64,000 bases of DNA from Bryobacterales bacterium (GTDB lineage Bacteria; Acidobacteriota; Terriglobia; Bryobacterales; UBA6623): positions 1 through 64,000 of the forward strand of contig JAPPMC010000231.1 of NCBI GenBank assembly GCA_028819235.1, in the 5' to 3' direction. The position numbers were made by a program, and so were the translations under genes. Under the pieces are notes generated by a model. That model searched no databases. It worked only from the letters and a program-made list of their open reading frames with translations, and was not told where the DNA came from. Shown one piece after another: positions 19,485-28,976 of the stretch. Numbering within the stretch: position 1 is the first letter of the stretch; the number at the start of each line of letters is the position of its first letter.

Positions 19485-20180
19485 ATGGGGGTTCCCGTGA
19501 TCCGGGCCGAAGGGCTGGGCAAGACGTTCCGTACGGGACAGCAGGACCTCACGATCTTCAGGGACCTGGCCTTCGAGATCCGGCGCGGCGAGAGCGTGGC
19601 GCTTGTCGGCGAGTCGGGAGCCGGCAAGTCGACGCTGCTCCACATCTTGGGAGCCCTCGACCAGCCCACTGCTGGCAGGGTGCTCTTCCGGGGGAGGGCG
19701 CTGGACGGACTCGATGACGTGCAGTTGGCAGCCTACCGCAATCGAGACATTGGCTACGTCTGGCAGAACTGCCACCTGCTGCCCGAGTTCACGGCGGCGG
19801 AGAACGTGGGGCTGCCCCTGCGGATTCGGGGCCGTCCCTCAGACGAGGCGCTGAAGCCCGCCCGGAAGATCCTGAAGCGGGTTGGGCTGGGCTCCCGCCT
19901 GCACCACCAGTCCGGAGAACTTTCCGGCGGCGAGCAGCAGCGCGTGGCCATCGCCCGGGCATTGGTCTCGAAGCCTGCCCTTCTGCTGGCGGACGAGCCG
20001 ACCGGCAACCTCGACGAGAGGACCGGGGCCGGCGTGATGGGAATGCTGCTGGGACTGGTTCGCGAGCGCGGACTGGCCATGCTGCTTGCGACCCACAACT
20101 CCGCCTTCGCAGCGCTGTGCGACCGCACGCTGCGCTTCGAGCGAGGCCGGCTCCGCGAGCTCCGCCGTGGGGCCGCCTGA
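19485..20180 (+). CDS. ABC transporter ATP-binding protein, LolD-like
   Basis: This 231-residue ATPase has Walker A 'GESGAGKSTLLHILGALD', Q-loop 'WQNCHLLPEFTAAEN', the signature 'LSGGEQQRVAIARAL', Walker B 'LLLADEPTGNLD' and the H-loop 'LLATHN'. The sequence around the Q-loop and the length place it in the LolD/MacB group that exports lipoproteins or other envelope substrates. It starts 3 bp after aroK. No permease gene follows, because the next gene (recD2) converges on it, so its membrane partner must be encoded elsewhere. Confidence 0.88.
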   Translation: MGVPVIRAEGLGKTFRTGQQDLTIFRDLAFEIRRGESVALVGESGAGKSTLLHILGALDQPTAGRVLFRGRALDGLDDVQLAAYRNRDIGYVWQNCHLLPEFTAAENVGLPLRIRGRPSDEALKPARKILKRVGLGSRLHHQSGELSGGEQQRVAIARALVSKPALLLADEPTGNLDERTGAGVMGMLLGLVRERGLAMLLATHNSAFAALCDRTLRFERGRLRELRRGAA

Positions 20181-20204
20181 CCGCGGAATCAGGAATTGTT
20201 GGCG

Positions 20205-22394
20205 TCAGCCATTGCGGGTGGCCTGAACGGCCGCGCGAAGCGTGGACCATCGCCGCGACTCCGACGAGTTCCTCACTGCTCGGCTCACAGCGCTGCGTTG
20301 GCCCACCAGCACCACCAGTCGCTTGCCACGGGTGATCGCGGTGTAGATGAGGTTGCGCCGGAGCATCACGTAGTGCTGGTCTAGCAGAGGGATCACGACG
20401 GCCGGGTATTCCGAACCTTGGCTCTTGTGGATGGTGACGGCAAAGGCAGTCACCAAGGAGGCTAGGTCCGGCTTGCGGTAGGGCACGAGGCGACCGTCGA
20501 AGTTGACGTGCAGGCTGGCGCGGTCCTGATCGACCGACGCAACCGTCCCGATGTCTCCGTTGTAGACCTCCCGATCGTAGTCGTTCTCGACTTGCATCAC
20601 CTTGTCGCCGACTGCGTACGTCCGGCCGGAGCGCTCGATGCTGGCCGTGCCCGCCGGAACGAGCGCCCTCTGCAATTCCGCGTTGAGCGCGACCGTGCCG
20701 ACGTTGCCCCGGTTCATGGGGCACAGGACCTGGATCTGGCGGACGGGATCGAAGCCGAACCGCTTCGGTATGCGGGAGCTCACCAGCTCGACCGTGCGCT
20801 GCACCGCCACGCCCGGGGTCGCGGCCGGCACGAAGTAGAAGTCGCTGTCGCCCTCGGGCCTCGCCAGGTCGGGCATTCGGCCTGCGTTGACCTTGTGGGC
20901 ATTGCGCACGATGCGGCTGTCGGCGACCTGCCGAAAGACCTCGACAAGGCGAACGACCCGCGCCGCACCGCCATCAATCAGGTCACCGAGCACCCTGCCC
21001 GGACCGACTGACGGGAGCTGGTCCGCGTCCCCGACGAGGAACAGCGCCCCACCCAGCGGCACGGCCTTCAGCAGGGCGTGCATGAGAGGCACGTCGACCA
21101 TCGAGGTCTCGTCCACGACCAGCAAGTCGCACGCGAGCGGGCAAACGGCGTCGCGGCGGAAGGTGCGCGCCTTCGGATCGAATTCGAGCAGGCGATGGAT
21201 CGTCTTGGCCTCGAATCCGGATGCCTCGGCCATGCGCTTTGCCGCCCGGCCGGTGGGAGCGCAGAGCAGGAATTCAACGCCCTTGGCGCCCAATATCGCG
21301 AGGATCGCCTTCACAAGCGTGGTCTTGCCGACGCCCGGCCCGCCGGTGATGATCAGCACCTTTGACGCCAGCGCCGAGCGCACGGCCTCGCGCTGCTCCG
21401 GCGCGAGCCTGAGGCCGGACTGCCGCTCGAACCATGGGATGGCGAGAGCCGCGTCGAGCGCAGGCCAAGGCAGTGCGCCCTGGCCCAGTCTTGCCAATCT
21501 CCTAGCGATGCCCTGCTCGGCGCGGTGCAGGCGGGCGAGAAACGCGCAGCGCTTCCCGTCAACCTCGTCCTCCACCACCCAGCCCGCCTCCACCTGATGG
21601 GCAATGGCGGACTCGACCAGATCGTGCGGCACTCCGAGCATCCCGCTCGCAACCTGCAGCAGCTGACGGCGGGGCAGTCCGCAATGTCCGTCGCGTCGGG
21701 CTTCGCTCAGCGCATGGTCCACGCCGGCCCGGATGCGGAAAGGCGCCGTGCGCTCAATCCCCAGCTTCATGGCGATCCCGTCGGCGACCGCGAACCCGAT
21801 GCCGCGGATGTCCCTTACCAGGCGGTATGGGTTGGTCGACAGCATCTGGATGGCTTCCGCACCGTACCGCCTGTAGATGTGCGCAGCGCGCGACGGACCG
21901 ACGCCATGACCGCGCAGAAACACCATGATCTCCCGCGTCTCGGCCTGCTTGCCCCAGGCCTCGACGATTCTCCTGGCCCGCTTGCGCCCGATGCCCGGTA
22001 TCTCCATCAGCCGCTCGGGCTGGTTCTCGATGACGTCGAAGACCTCCGGCCCGAACTTCGCCACGAGCCGCTTGGCGTAGATCCGCCCGATGCCGGGGAC
22101 CGCGTCCGAGCCGAGGTATTTCTCGACTCCGATGGCGGAGTCGGGGTTGGCGGCCTTGATGTGCGTCGCCTTGAACTGCCGGCCGTGCGACCGGTCGTTG
22201 ACCCACTCGCCTGTCGCGGTGATCCATTCGCCGGGGCTCACAGTAGGGACCTGCCCGACGACCGCCTGCGGCTCGGGCAGCCCCCGCACCTGGACCCTCA
22301 AGACGCAGAAGCCGGTCTCTTCGTTGTGGAAGACGACCCGGTCGACCGAACCGGACAGGACTTCGCGACCGAGGAGCTGCTGCGACTGGCTCAC
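20205..22394 (-). CDS. recD2: ATP-dependent RecD2-like DNA helicase
   Basis: RecD2 is a 5'-3' superfamily 1B helicase that works without RecBC. The 729-residue product has the N-terminal OB-like domain ('GSVDRVVFHNEETGFCVLRV'), tandem helix-hairpin-helix segments ('IPGIGRKRARRIVEAWG', 'RGHGVGPSRAAHIYRRYG'), Walker A 'ITGGPGVGKTTLVKAILA', Walker B-like 'LLVVDETSMVDVPLM', 'LVGDADQLPSVGPG', and the C-terminal 'VTIHKSQGSEYPAVVIPL'. Length is normal. Its stop lies 24 bp from the stop of the converging ABC gene. Confidence 0.93.
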   Translation of the reverse strand: MSQSQQLLGREVLSGSVDRVVFHNEETGFCVLRVQVRGLPEPQAVVGQVPTVSPGEWITATGEWVNDRSHGRQFKATHIKAANPDSAIGVEKYLGSDAVPGIGRIYAKRLVAKFGPEVFDVIENQPERLMEIPGIGRKRARRIVEAWGKQAETREIMVFLRGHGVGPSRAAHIYRRYGAEAIQMLSTNPYRLVRDIRGIGFAVADGIAMKLGIERTAPFRIRAGVDHALSEARRDGHCGLPRRQLLQVASGMLGVPHDLVESAIAHQVEAGWVVEDEVDGKRCAFLARLHRAEQGIARRLARLGQGALPWPALDAALAIPWFERQSGLRLAPEQREAVRSALASKVLIITGGPGVGKTTLVKAILAILGAKGVEFLLCAPTGRAAKRMAEASGFEAKTIHRLLEFDPKARTFRRDAVCPLACDLLVVDETSMVDVPLMHALLKAVPLGGALFLVGDADQLPSVGPGRVLGDLIDGGAARVVRLVEVFRQVADSRIVRNAHKVNAGRMPDLARPEGDSDFYFVPAATPGVAVQRTVELVSSRIPKRFGFDPVRQIQVLCPMNRGNVGTVALNAELQRALVPAGTASIERSGRTYAVGDKVMQVENDYDREVYNGDIGTVASVDQDRASLHVNFDGRLVPYRKPDLASLVTAFAVTIHKSQGSEYPAVVIPLLDQHYVMLRRNLIYTAITRGKRLVVLVGQRSAVSRAVRNSSESRRWSTLRAAVQATRNG

Positions 22395-22499
22395 AATCCT
22401 TCGTTCCCCGGGCGGGGCGGCCAGCGAAGCCCTACGATACCGCAGCGGCCGGGCCCTTCCTGCCGCCCTTGGGGCCCATGCGGAGGCGCGGGCGTCGGT

Positions 22500-23771
22500 C
22501 TACAGGTTGCGCTCGAGGACCGTACGGGCCGAGTCTACCGCCACGCGCACGGTGGCAAGGTTATCGGTAATCAGCGACGCATCCAGGCCGACTGCCCCGG
22601 GCATCCCGGAGACGGCGATGCCCACGTCCCGCGCGCCAGTCGCGACCACGTTGCGTATGCGGAGCGGCCCCAAGCGCCGCTGCGCTGCCAGGACAACATT
22701 CACCGCCGTGCCGGGGCGGGCATCACCCGAGACCACCAGATTGTCCAGCAGCGCAGTGTCCGGATCGCGCACCTCGATCGCGGCACCGTCGTGAGCCGCC
22801 CCCACCACGGTGACATTCCGCAGCGTGAGATTGCGGACGTTCTCGGTCATCAGCCAAGGCCGGTCCAGCGGGCCGCCGGCAAGGAGCACATTCTCGATCA
22901 CGACGTTGCTCGTGTTGCGCACGTGAAGCGGCGACCACGACCCTCCTGCCCGAAAGTCCGAGCCGGAGACATTGCGGATCGTCAGGCCATCGTGGCCGAA
23001 ATCCCGGTTGGCCGTCCGGATGGCTGTGACGCAGTCGCGGACCTGCACACCGTCGATCAGAACGTGCCGATTGACCATCCCCGGCCGGCTGTGATCTTGA
23101 ACGTCGACGCCGTAGAAGCTGGACTCCGCATAGATGTCGCGGACCGTTATGTGCTCGCTGCCGTCGGAGACCTCCACCGGACCCCGCAGCTTGGATCCGT
23201 AACTGCGTATGTTCTCAACGACCAGATGCCTGACGAACAGGCCCCTGTCACCCCGGCCGCCGATCGAGACGACGTCCCGGATGGTTCCGCGAGCGGTCAG
23301 GTTGCGCACCACACCGTGCTCAATGTCGCCGAAGCGCTCCTCGGGAGTGATCATCACGCCGTCCTTGGCGCTGTTGTCCGTCCGCCCGTTCTCAATGACG
23401 AACCGGCCGCGGCGCACGACGATCAGGGGCGCGCGGTCTGCCTGCTCGACGCTGTCGCCGTTCCCGACCAGCACGAACTCGCGGATCTGCACGTCCTCGG
23501 AGAGCACCTCCAGAATCGGCACCTTCCCCAGCCCGGGACGCAGGCGCATGTTGAGACCGACCAGAGTCAGCGGCTTGTCCACGCGGACCGTCTCGGAGAC
23601 TTCGACCTGCTCGGCGCGATCGGCCACGAGAACGGCGTGCGGCGGGGCGGCGCGGACAGCCCGCGCCAAGTCGTTGGCATCAACGGGGATCACCCGGGCC
23701 GGATGGGAAGGTGCCTCGGCGCGCACCAGCGAGGCCGGCAGCAGCGCTACGAGCAGTGCAATGCGGATCAT
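22500..23771 (-). CDS. Exported right-handed beta-helix protein
   Basis: The 423-residue product begins with a signal peptide ('IRIALLVALLPASLVRAEA') and then shows the repeating short hydrophobic strands of a parallel beta-helix. Examples are 'VVRNLTARGTIRDVV', 'FVRHLVVENIRSYG', 'ITVRDIYAESSFYGVDV', 'LTIRNVSGSDF', 'VVIENVLLAGGP' and 'LTLRNVTVVGAA'. Proteins of this fold are often polysaccharide lyases or hydrolases, but no catalytic set is recognisable. The frame is open 109 codons upstream; the ATG just before the signal peptide is preferred. A TACATT element lies 14 bases upstream of it. It is divergent from folD. Confidence 0.75.
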   Translation of the reverse strand: MIRIALLVALLPASLVRAEAPSHPARVIPVDANDLARAVRAAPPHAVLVADRAEQVEVSETVRVDKPLTLVGLNMRLRPGLGKVPILEVLSEDVQIREFVLVGNGDSVEQADRAPLIVVRRGRFVIENGRTDNSAKDGVMITPEERFGDIEHGVVRNLTARGTIRDVVSIGGRGDRGLFVRHLVVENIRSYGSKLRGPVEVSDGSEHITVRDIYAESSFYGVDVQDHSRPGMVNRHVLIDGVQVRDCVTAIRTANRDFGHDGLTIRNVSGSDFRAGGSWSPLHVRNTSNVVIENVLLAGGPLDRPWLMTENVRNLTLRNVTVVGAAHDGAAIEVRDPDTALLDNLVVSGDARPGTAVNVVLAAQRRLGPLRIRNVVATGARDVGIAVSGMPGAVGLDASLITDNLATVRVAVDSARTVLERNL

Positions 23772-23953
23772 GGCCAGACGTGAAGAATGTAGCAGGAGTG
23801 CGGGGCCGACTTGGCGATGGCGCATGACCACGAGCATCTCGATGCGGGCCTCAGCCTTCTCCACCGACCTCACGGTGCGCGTTGCGGCCTGCCCGCCGGA
23901 CAAAACGTAGCGCCCGGAGCCGCTGCGGGCCCGGGCCTGCAGATCATGGCTGA

Positions 23954-23959
23954 TACGAT
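23954..23959 (+). promoter_or_regulatory. -10-like element upstream of folD
   Basis: TACGAT lies 11 bases before the folD ATG with no Shine-Dalgarno between. If used as a -10, transcription would begin about 5 bases before the start codon, giving a near-leaderless mRNA. No clear -35 is seen. Confidence 0.35.
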
Positions 23960-23970
23960 TCTGGTTCGGG

Positions 23971-24918
23971 ATGGCAGCGAGGATTCTGGACGGGAAGGCC
24001 ATCCGCGACATCCTCCTGCACGAACTGGCGGAAGGCGTCCGGAAGGCCTCCCAGGTGGGCGTGCGGCCCGGACTTGCGGCCGTGCTGGTCGGCGACAATC
24101 CAGCCTCACAGATCTACGTGCGGAACAAGATCCGCGCCTGTCGGCGGATCGGCGCGCATTCCGAGACGCTCAGGCTCTCGGCCGGCACAACCACGGACGA
24201 ACTGCTGCGGACGGTCGAACGGCTCAACGGGCGCGAGGAGATCGACGGGATCCTGGTGCAGCTGCCCCTGCCGACGCACATCAGCGCACAGCGCGTGCTG
24301 GCGGCCATCGCCCCTGAGAAGGATGTCGACGGGTTTCACCCCGTCAATGTCGGCAGGCTGGTCTCGGGCCAGCCCTGCCTGGCGCCCTGCACCCCTAGCG
24401 GCCTGATCGAAATCCTCAAGCGCAGCGGAATCGGGATCCGGGGCCGCCGTGCCGTTGTCGTCGGCCGCAGCAACATCGTCGGCAAGCCCACAGCCATGCT
24501 GCTGCTTGCGGAGCACGCCACGGTGACCGTCTGCCATTCACGAACGTCCGACCTGCCCAGCGTCTGCCGGGAAGGCGACATTCTCGTCGCGGCGGCGGGG
24601 CGCCCCGCGATGCTGACCCGCGAGCACATCCGGCCGGGCGCGGTAGTGCTGGACGTCGGAATCAACCGCATCCGCGACGCGGCACAGGCTGAGCGCTTCC
24701 TCGGCCACGATACGGCGCGCCTAGATCGGTTCCGGAAGACGGGCAGCACACTCGTCGGGGATGTCCATCCTCGCCACGTCGCCGAGGTCGCCGCCGCCTA
24801 CACCCCTGTCCCCGGCGGCGTCGGCCCACTGACGATCGCCATGCTCATGTCAAACACGCTGGCAGCCTCGCAGCGCCGCATCCCCGCTAGCGGCGGGCCT
24901 CCTCCGCATGGCGCTTGA
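23971..24918 (+). CDS. folD: Bifunctional methylene-THF dehydrogenase/cyclohydrolase
   Basis: FolD interconverts 5,10-methylene-, 5,10-methenyl- and 10-formyl-tetrahydrofolate using NADP. The 315-residue product contains 'GDNPASQIYVRNKIRACRRI' with the catalytic Lys, 'GILVQLPLP', 'KDVDGFHPVNVGRL', 'PCTPSG', the dinucleotide-binding 'VVVGRSNIVGKPTAMLLL', 'ATVTVCHSRT' and 'GGVGPLTIAMLM'. It is slightly longer than usual because of a Pro-rich C-terminal tail. Its end overlaps rsgA by 11 bases. Confidence 0.95.
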   Translation: MAARILDGKAIRDILLHELAEGVRKASQVGVRPGLAAVLVGDNPASQIYVRNKIRACRRIGAHSETLRLSAGTTTDELLRTVERLNGREEIDGILVQLPLPTHISAQRVLAAIAPEKDVDGFHPVNVGRLVSGQPCLAPCTPSGLIEILKRSGIGIRGRRAVVVGRSNIVGKPTAMLLLAEHATVTVCHSRTSDLPSVCREGDILVAAAGRPAMLTREHIRPGAVVLDVGINRIRDAAQAERFLGHDTARLDRFRKTGSTLVGDVHPRHVAEVAAAYTPVPGGVGPLTIAMLMSNTLAASQRRIPASGGPPPHGA

Positions 24919-25882
24919 GCGCTACGGTTGGGGGCCGTTCTTCCAGCAGCAGGCCGGCCCCCAGCGGAGGTTGAAGCCTGGCCGGGTGCGCCTTGCCACG
25001 GCGCGACGCGCGCACGTCTTCGCCGCCGACCGGAGGGTATCTGTCAACCTGCCCCGCAACGTGGGTCCTGCGGCGGTGGGCGACTGGCTGCTGTTTGAGC
25101 CGAGGAGGCGGATAGCCCGCCAAGTGCTCTTGAGGCGCAACGCGCTGGCGCGCGCCCGACCGGGGCGTTTGGCCCAACGGCAGGTCCTGGCGGCCAACGT
25201 GGACACGGCGGTCATCCTCGCCGGCCTGGACCGCGAGCTCCGCCTCCGACCGATCGAGCGTTACCTTGCATGTGCGCTGGCCGCGGACGCCGAGCCCGTC
25301 ATCGTGCTGAACAAGGCTGACCTGTGCTCGGACCCGGCAGCGGAGGCCGCGATCGTTCGCCGCGCAGAGCCGCGCTTTCCCGTGGTCGTGACGAGCGCCA
25401 CCGAAGGGCGCGGGATCGCCGAGGTGGAAGCGCTGCTGCGGCCGGGCCGCACCGCGGCGCTGGCCGGACCGTCAGGGGTAGGCAAGTCTTCTCTCGTCAA
25501 CGCCCTCGTCCGGTCGGAACTGCTGGAAGTCGGCGCTGTCCGCGCGCAGGACCGCAGGGGCCGCCACACGACTACGAGACGCGAACTGGTCCTGCATCCC
25601 CGCGGCTACCTGCTGATGGACATTCCCGGGATCCGCGAGCTCCTCCCGTGGAGCAGTCCGGGGACAGTGCGGCGCGTGTTCCCGGAGATAGCCAGGCTGG
25701 GCGCAGACTGCCGGTACCGGAATTGCACACACCGCGCCGAGCCGGAATGCAGCGTTCGGGGCGCGGTGAGGGACGGCGTTGTTGACGCGGACCGCCTAGC
25801 GAGCTTCGTGCAGCTGCTCACCGAGCAGCACGATCTGGAGCGCGCGATCAATGAGCGGAGCCGCGGCCCGCGCCGCCCTTGA
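24908..25882 (+). CDS. rsgA: Small ribosomal subunit biogenesis GTPase RsgA
   Basis: RsgA is a circularly permuted GTPase that checks the late 30S subunit. The 324-residue product shows an N-terminal OB domain, then motifs in permuted order: G4 'VIVLNKADL', G5 'VVTSATEGRG', G1 'LAGPSGVGKSSLVNAL', a switch region 'RGRHTTTRRELVL', G3 'LLMDIPGIREL', and a C-terminal zinc-binding set 'CRYRNCTHRAEPECSVRGAV'. The first residues overlap the end of folD in another frame, so the two are probably translationally coupled. Confidence 0.94.
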   Translation: MALERYGWGPFFQQQAGPQRRLKPGRVRLATARRAHVFAADRRVSVNLPRNVGPAAVGDWLLFEPRRRIARQVLLRRNALARARPGRLAQRQVLAANVDTAVILAGLDRELRLRPIERYLACALAADAEPVIVLNKADLCSDPAAEAAIVRRAEPRFPVVVTSATEGRGIAEVEALLRPGRTAALAGPSGVGKSSLVNALVRSELLEVGAVRAQDRRGRHTTTRRELVLHPRGYLLMDIPGIRELLPWSSPGTVRRVFPEIARLGADCRYRNCTHRAEPECSVRGAVRDGVVDADRLASFVQLLTEQHDLERAINERSRGPRRP

Positions 25883-25906
25883 GGTCCGCGTGGCCAAGCG
25901 CTCAGG

Positions 25907-26530
25907 TCAGAAGCGGCGGATCATGGGCTTGAAGCCCTCCTGCTCCAAGCGCCGCTGGATGGCTGCCGCGCTCTCGGCCTCGTCGAACGGACCGACATAG
26001 ACGCGCAGGAATCCATCGTTCCCGTCGGCATCGACGTGGGCTTGGAAGCCTTGGTTGCGCAGCCACTCGACCAGCCCGTCGGCGTTGGAACGATTCTTCA
26101 GAGCGGCGACCTGGATCTGGATCCGTCCGGCCTCGGACGCGCTCATGGCCGGTGGCTGCGCCGGCGGCAGCTGCCCATCGGCCTGCGGGTCGGGAGCAGG
26201 CTGCCCGCTCTCGGGGGCGGAGACCACCGGTCGTGGCTTCTGGCGATCGATGGCGGCCTGGGCAGCCTTTTCGATGGCTCTGGCCTTGGCGCGTTCCATC
26301 TCCTCCTCTCTGAGGAGTACTTCCGGGATCGGGACCTCACCGGTGTGATCGTCTGCTTTGCGCTCCAAGAACGCGAGTGGGCTGGACTGTCCGCGCTGCG
26401 CCCGCTTGTGGCCGGCCTCGACGCCGACCAGAAAAGTCCCCGCCAGCGTAAAGGCAGCGAGCGAGAATGCCAGGAAGAGCTGCTTGGCTCCGAAGACGAC
26501 CTCCACCGCATCGCCGGTGCGTCTCGCCAT
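25907..26530 (-). CDS. SPOR-domain membrane protein
   Basis: The 207-residue product has a short cytoplasmic N-terminus, one transmembrane helix ('LFLAFSLAAFTLAGTFLVG'), a charged and Pro/Gln-rich linker, and a C-terminal SPOR domain ('IQIQVAALKNRSNADGLVEW' through 'LRVYVGPFDEAESAAAI'). SPOR domains bind denuded peptidoglycan glycans, usually at division sites. The ATG has TAGAAT 7 bases upstream and no Shine-Dalgarno. It lies downstream of nfeD and slipin on the same strand but has its own promoter-like element. Confidence 0.88.
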   Translation of the reverse strand: MARRTGDAVEVVFGAKQLFLAFSLAAFTLAGTFLVGVEAGHKRAQRGQSSPLAFLERKADDHTGEVPIPEVLLREEEMERAKARAIEKAAQAAIDRQKPRPVVSAPESGQPAPDPQADGQLPPAQPPAMSASEAGRIQIQVAALKNRSNADGLVEWLRNQGFQAHVDADGNDGFLRVYVGPFDEAESAAAIQRRLEQEGFKPMIRRF

Positions 26531-26537
26531 CGGAGCG

Positions 26538-26543
26538 ATTCTA
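26538..26543 (-). promoter_or_regulatory. -10-like element directly upstream of the SPOR gene
   Basis: TAGAAT on the minus strand ends 7 bases before the ATG at 26530. This spacing places the likely transcription start at or next to the start codon, the arrangement of a leaderless mRNA. Confidence 0.45.
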
Positions 26544-26638
26544 GCGCAGAATGTCGCGCGATGGGATGGCCGCCCCGCTGGCAGCGGGCCTGGTCGGGAA
26601 GAATCGGGACGGTCGCCGAATCCCAGCCTGGGGCGACG

Positions 26639-27421
26639 TCAGGCGTCGTCGGATGCCGAGGGGTCGCCATGCCGGGCGGCCCACTTCGCAATGCCCTTGA
26701 ACAGGTCCACCGGCAGCGGCAGAACGATCGTGGTGTTCTTCTCGGCGCCAATCTCAGTCAGCGTCTGAAGATAGCGCAGAGTGATCGACGCGGGCTGCCC
26801 GCTCAGCTGGCGCGCAGCCTCCGTGAGCTTGGCCGCGGCCTGCAACTCGCCACCTGCATGGATGACCTTCGCGCGACGTTCGCGCTCGGCCTCCGCCTGC
26901 TTGGCGATCGCGCGGATCATCTGCTCCGGCAGGTCGACATGCTTGACCTCAACGGCCTGCACCTTGATACCCCACACTCCCGTCTGCTCGTCCAGCGTGG
27001 ACTGGAGGCTTGCGTTGAGCCGCTCGCGCTCGCTCAGCAACTCGTCGAGCTCCGCCTCGCCAAGGACGGACCGCAGACGGGTCTGCGCCAGTTGCGAAGT
27101 CGCGTGGATGTAGTGCGCCACTTGCACCACAGCCTTGGAGGGCTCCATGACCCGGAAGAACACCACTGCGCTGACCTTGACCGTTACGTTGTCGCGCGTC
27201 ACCACATCCTGTGACGGCACTTCCATCGTCTCCACGCGCAGCGGGACGCGCACCATCCGGTCGATTGGGCGGAACACGAAGATGAGCCCCGGCCCCTTGG
27301 CACTGGGCAGCAGGCGGCCGAGCCGGAAGATCACGCCCCGCTCGTACTCGGCGAGAATCTTGATGCAGTTGAGAAGGTAGAGGGCCACGATTGCGGCCAG
27401 GATCATGGGGTACAGGTCCAC
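26639..27421 (-). CDS. Slipin (stomatin/SPFH family) membrane protein
   Basis: The 260-residue protein starts with one membrane helix ('[20 protein letters not shown]') followed by a full SPFH/Band 7 domain: '[20 protein letters not shown]', '[20 protein letters not shown]', '[20 protein letters not shown]', '[19 protein letters not shown]' and '[17 protein letters not shown]'. Slipins scaffold membrane microdomains and pair with NfeD proteins. A GTG start at 27419-27421 with AAGGAG 7 bases upstream is chosen; the frame is open for 143 codons upstream but that part is an Arg/Ser-rich shadow of nfeD. It follows nfeD by 100 bp, the classic nfeD-slipin order. Confidence 0.92.
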   Translation of the reverse strand: MDLYPMILAAIVALYLLNCIKILAEYERGVIFRLGRLLPSAKGPGLIFVFRPIDRMVRVPLRVETMEVPSQDVVTRDNVTVKVSAVVFFRVMEPSKAVVQVAHYIHATSQLAQTRLRSVLGEAELDELLSERERLNASLQSTLDEQTGVWGIKVQAVEVKHVDLPEQMIRAIAKQAEAERERRAKVIHAGGELQAAAKLTEAARQLSGQPASITLRYLQTLTEIGAEKNTTIVLPLPVDLFKGIAKWAARHGDPSASDDA

Positions 27422-27521
27422 GGGGGTTCTCCTTAGTCTGGGGGCGGGGCGGCGCGAGCGCAGCCGGCCAGTTCTGAGGATACTCCGAGGCCCCGTGCCG
27501 GGCAAACGCCCGGGCCCGCTA

Positions 27522-28835
27522 CTACGTGCCGGGCCCCTTCGAGTCGCGGACCGGCTCAACCTCAAGGCACATGCCATCGACCGCCAGCACGCGGACGGAC
27601 TCGCCAGCGAGAACGGTCGAGCTCGTGCGCGCGTTCCAGAGCTCACCTTGGACGAATACGGTGCCCTCCGGATCGAGGGCCTTGCGCACTCGCGCCATCT
27701 GGCCGACCATCGCCGCCGCCCCGGTAGCGGTCTTGATCCGGAATGAGCGAAGCGCGAGCTGCAGCAGGAACACCGAGATTGCCGCGAAGGGCAGCGTGAT
27801 GGCGGTTGCCGTGACCCACCCGATCTGGAGCTCGGGGACGTCGGAGTCAATCAGGATGACGATCCCAAGCACCATTGCGACCACGCCGCCCGCCGCCAAG
27901 ATCCCGTTGACCGGAGTGAAAGCCTCGGCAACGAACAGGCCCAAGGCCAGCACGATCAGGGCGGCTCCCGCGACGTTGATCGGAAGCAGGGAAATGGCCA
28001 TCAGGCCCACGATGAGCAGGATCCCGCCCGCCACGCCAGGAAAGATCAGCCCGGGGTTAGTGAACTCGACGTAGATCCCCGCGGCCCCGAGTACCAGCAC
28101 AAGCAGCGCAAGGCTAGGGTCCACGAGCGGCAAAAGGACCCGCTGGCGAAGGTTCGGGACGTACGTGCGCACTGTTGCGCCGTCCAGGTCGAGGACCTCC
28201 TCGCGCCCGTCGAAACGCGTGATCGTGCGCCCGTCGACCTGTCGCAGCAGGTCGCTGACATCGGTCGCGATGACCTCGATCAGCTCAGACTCCAACGCGT
28301 CCTCCTCGGTGAAGGAGGAACTCTTCAGCACGGCGTCGGTAGCAAGCTTGCTGTTTCGGCCGCGCTTGTCGGTTACGGCCCGCAGCGACGCAGCCGTATC
28401 GTTCTCGACCTTCGCCTTCATCGCTCCCTCCAGCTCGCCGCCGAGCGCCAAGACCGGATGCGCAGCCCCCGTGTTCGTGCCGGGCGCCATGGCTGCGATG
28501 TCGGCAGAGACGAGGATGATGAACCCCGCAGAAGCGGCGTGGCCGCCGCTGGGGGACACGTAGGCGATCACGGGCACGGGAGAAGCCAGGATCGCCTGGA
28601 CGATCTCATTGGTTGTGCCTAGGAGTCCTCCGGGCGTGTTGATCCGCAGCACGACCGCGCGGTCCCCGACACGGGAGGCCTCCGCCAGGCTGTCACGCAC
28701 GATCTCGCCGGTCAGCGGATGGATGACCGTGTCCACGTCGACCAGCAGGACCTGCGTGCCAGGGGCCTGCGCCACGGCAACTGCAAGGCAGGCCAGAGCG
28801 GCCAGCAGCGCTAGTCTCAAGGCCGTTGGGAGCAT
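27522..28835 (-). CDS. NfeD family protein, ClpP-class membrane serine protease
   Basis: A long-form (1b) NfeD of 437 residues. A signal peptide ('[20 protein letters not shown]') leads into a ClpP/crotonase-like protease domain with '[20 protein letters not shown]', then '[20 protein letters not shown]' carrying the Ser nucleophile region. Next is a membrane domain of about four helices ('[17 protein letters not shown]', '[20 protein letters not shown]') and a C-terminal OB domain ('GATGAAAM..' region to '[20 protein letters not shown]'). It cleaves or assists stomatin-type partners; the partner slipin gene follows. The ATG at 28833-28835 has TACACT 10 bases upstream and no Shine-Dalgarno; a GTG at 28883 is an alternative. 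Confidence 0.92.
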   Translation of the reverse strand: MLPTALRLALLAALACLAVAVAQAPGTQVLLVDVDTVIHPLTGEIVRDSLAEASRVGDRAVVLRINTPGGLLGTTNEIVQAILASPVPVIAYVSPSGGHAASAGFIILVSADIAAMAPGTNTGAAHPVLALGGELEGAMKAKVENDTAASLRAVTDKRGRNSKLATDAVLKSSSFTEEDALESELIEVIATDVSDLLRQVDGRTITRFDGREEVLDLDGATVRTYVPNLRQRVLLPLVDPSLALLVLVLGAAGIYVEFTNPGLIFPGVAGGILLIVGLMAISLLPINVAGAALIVLALGLFVAEAFTPVNGILAAGGVVAMVLGIVILIDSDVPELQIGWVTATAITLPFAAISVFLLQLALRSFRIKTATGAAAMVGQMARVRKALDPEGTVFVQGELWNARTSSTVLAGESVRVLAVDGMCLEVEPVRDSKGPGT

Positions 28836-28845
28836 ACTCAGAATC

Positions 28846-28851
28846 AGTGTA
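28846..28851 (-). promoter_or_regulatory. -10-like element upstream of nfeD
   Basis: TACACT on the minus strand ends 10 bases before the nfeD ATG. It predicts a very short 5' leader without a ribosome binding site and argues against the longer GTG start at 28883, which would be upstream of it. Confidence 0.4.
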
Positions 28852-28976
28852 GCGAGATTCCGCAGGGATGAGGCCGATTCCACGCCACATATGCCGAAGC
28901 GGGTGGCGGGAAGTTCGGCGCCCCGAGCTGGCGTCTCCGCCTGAGCAATCCTTCCGGCTCAGGACCTTGCCGGCGG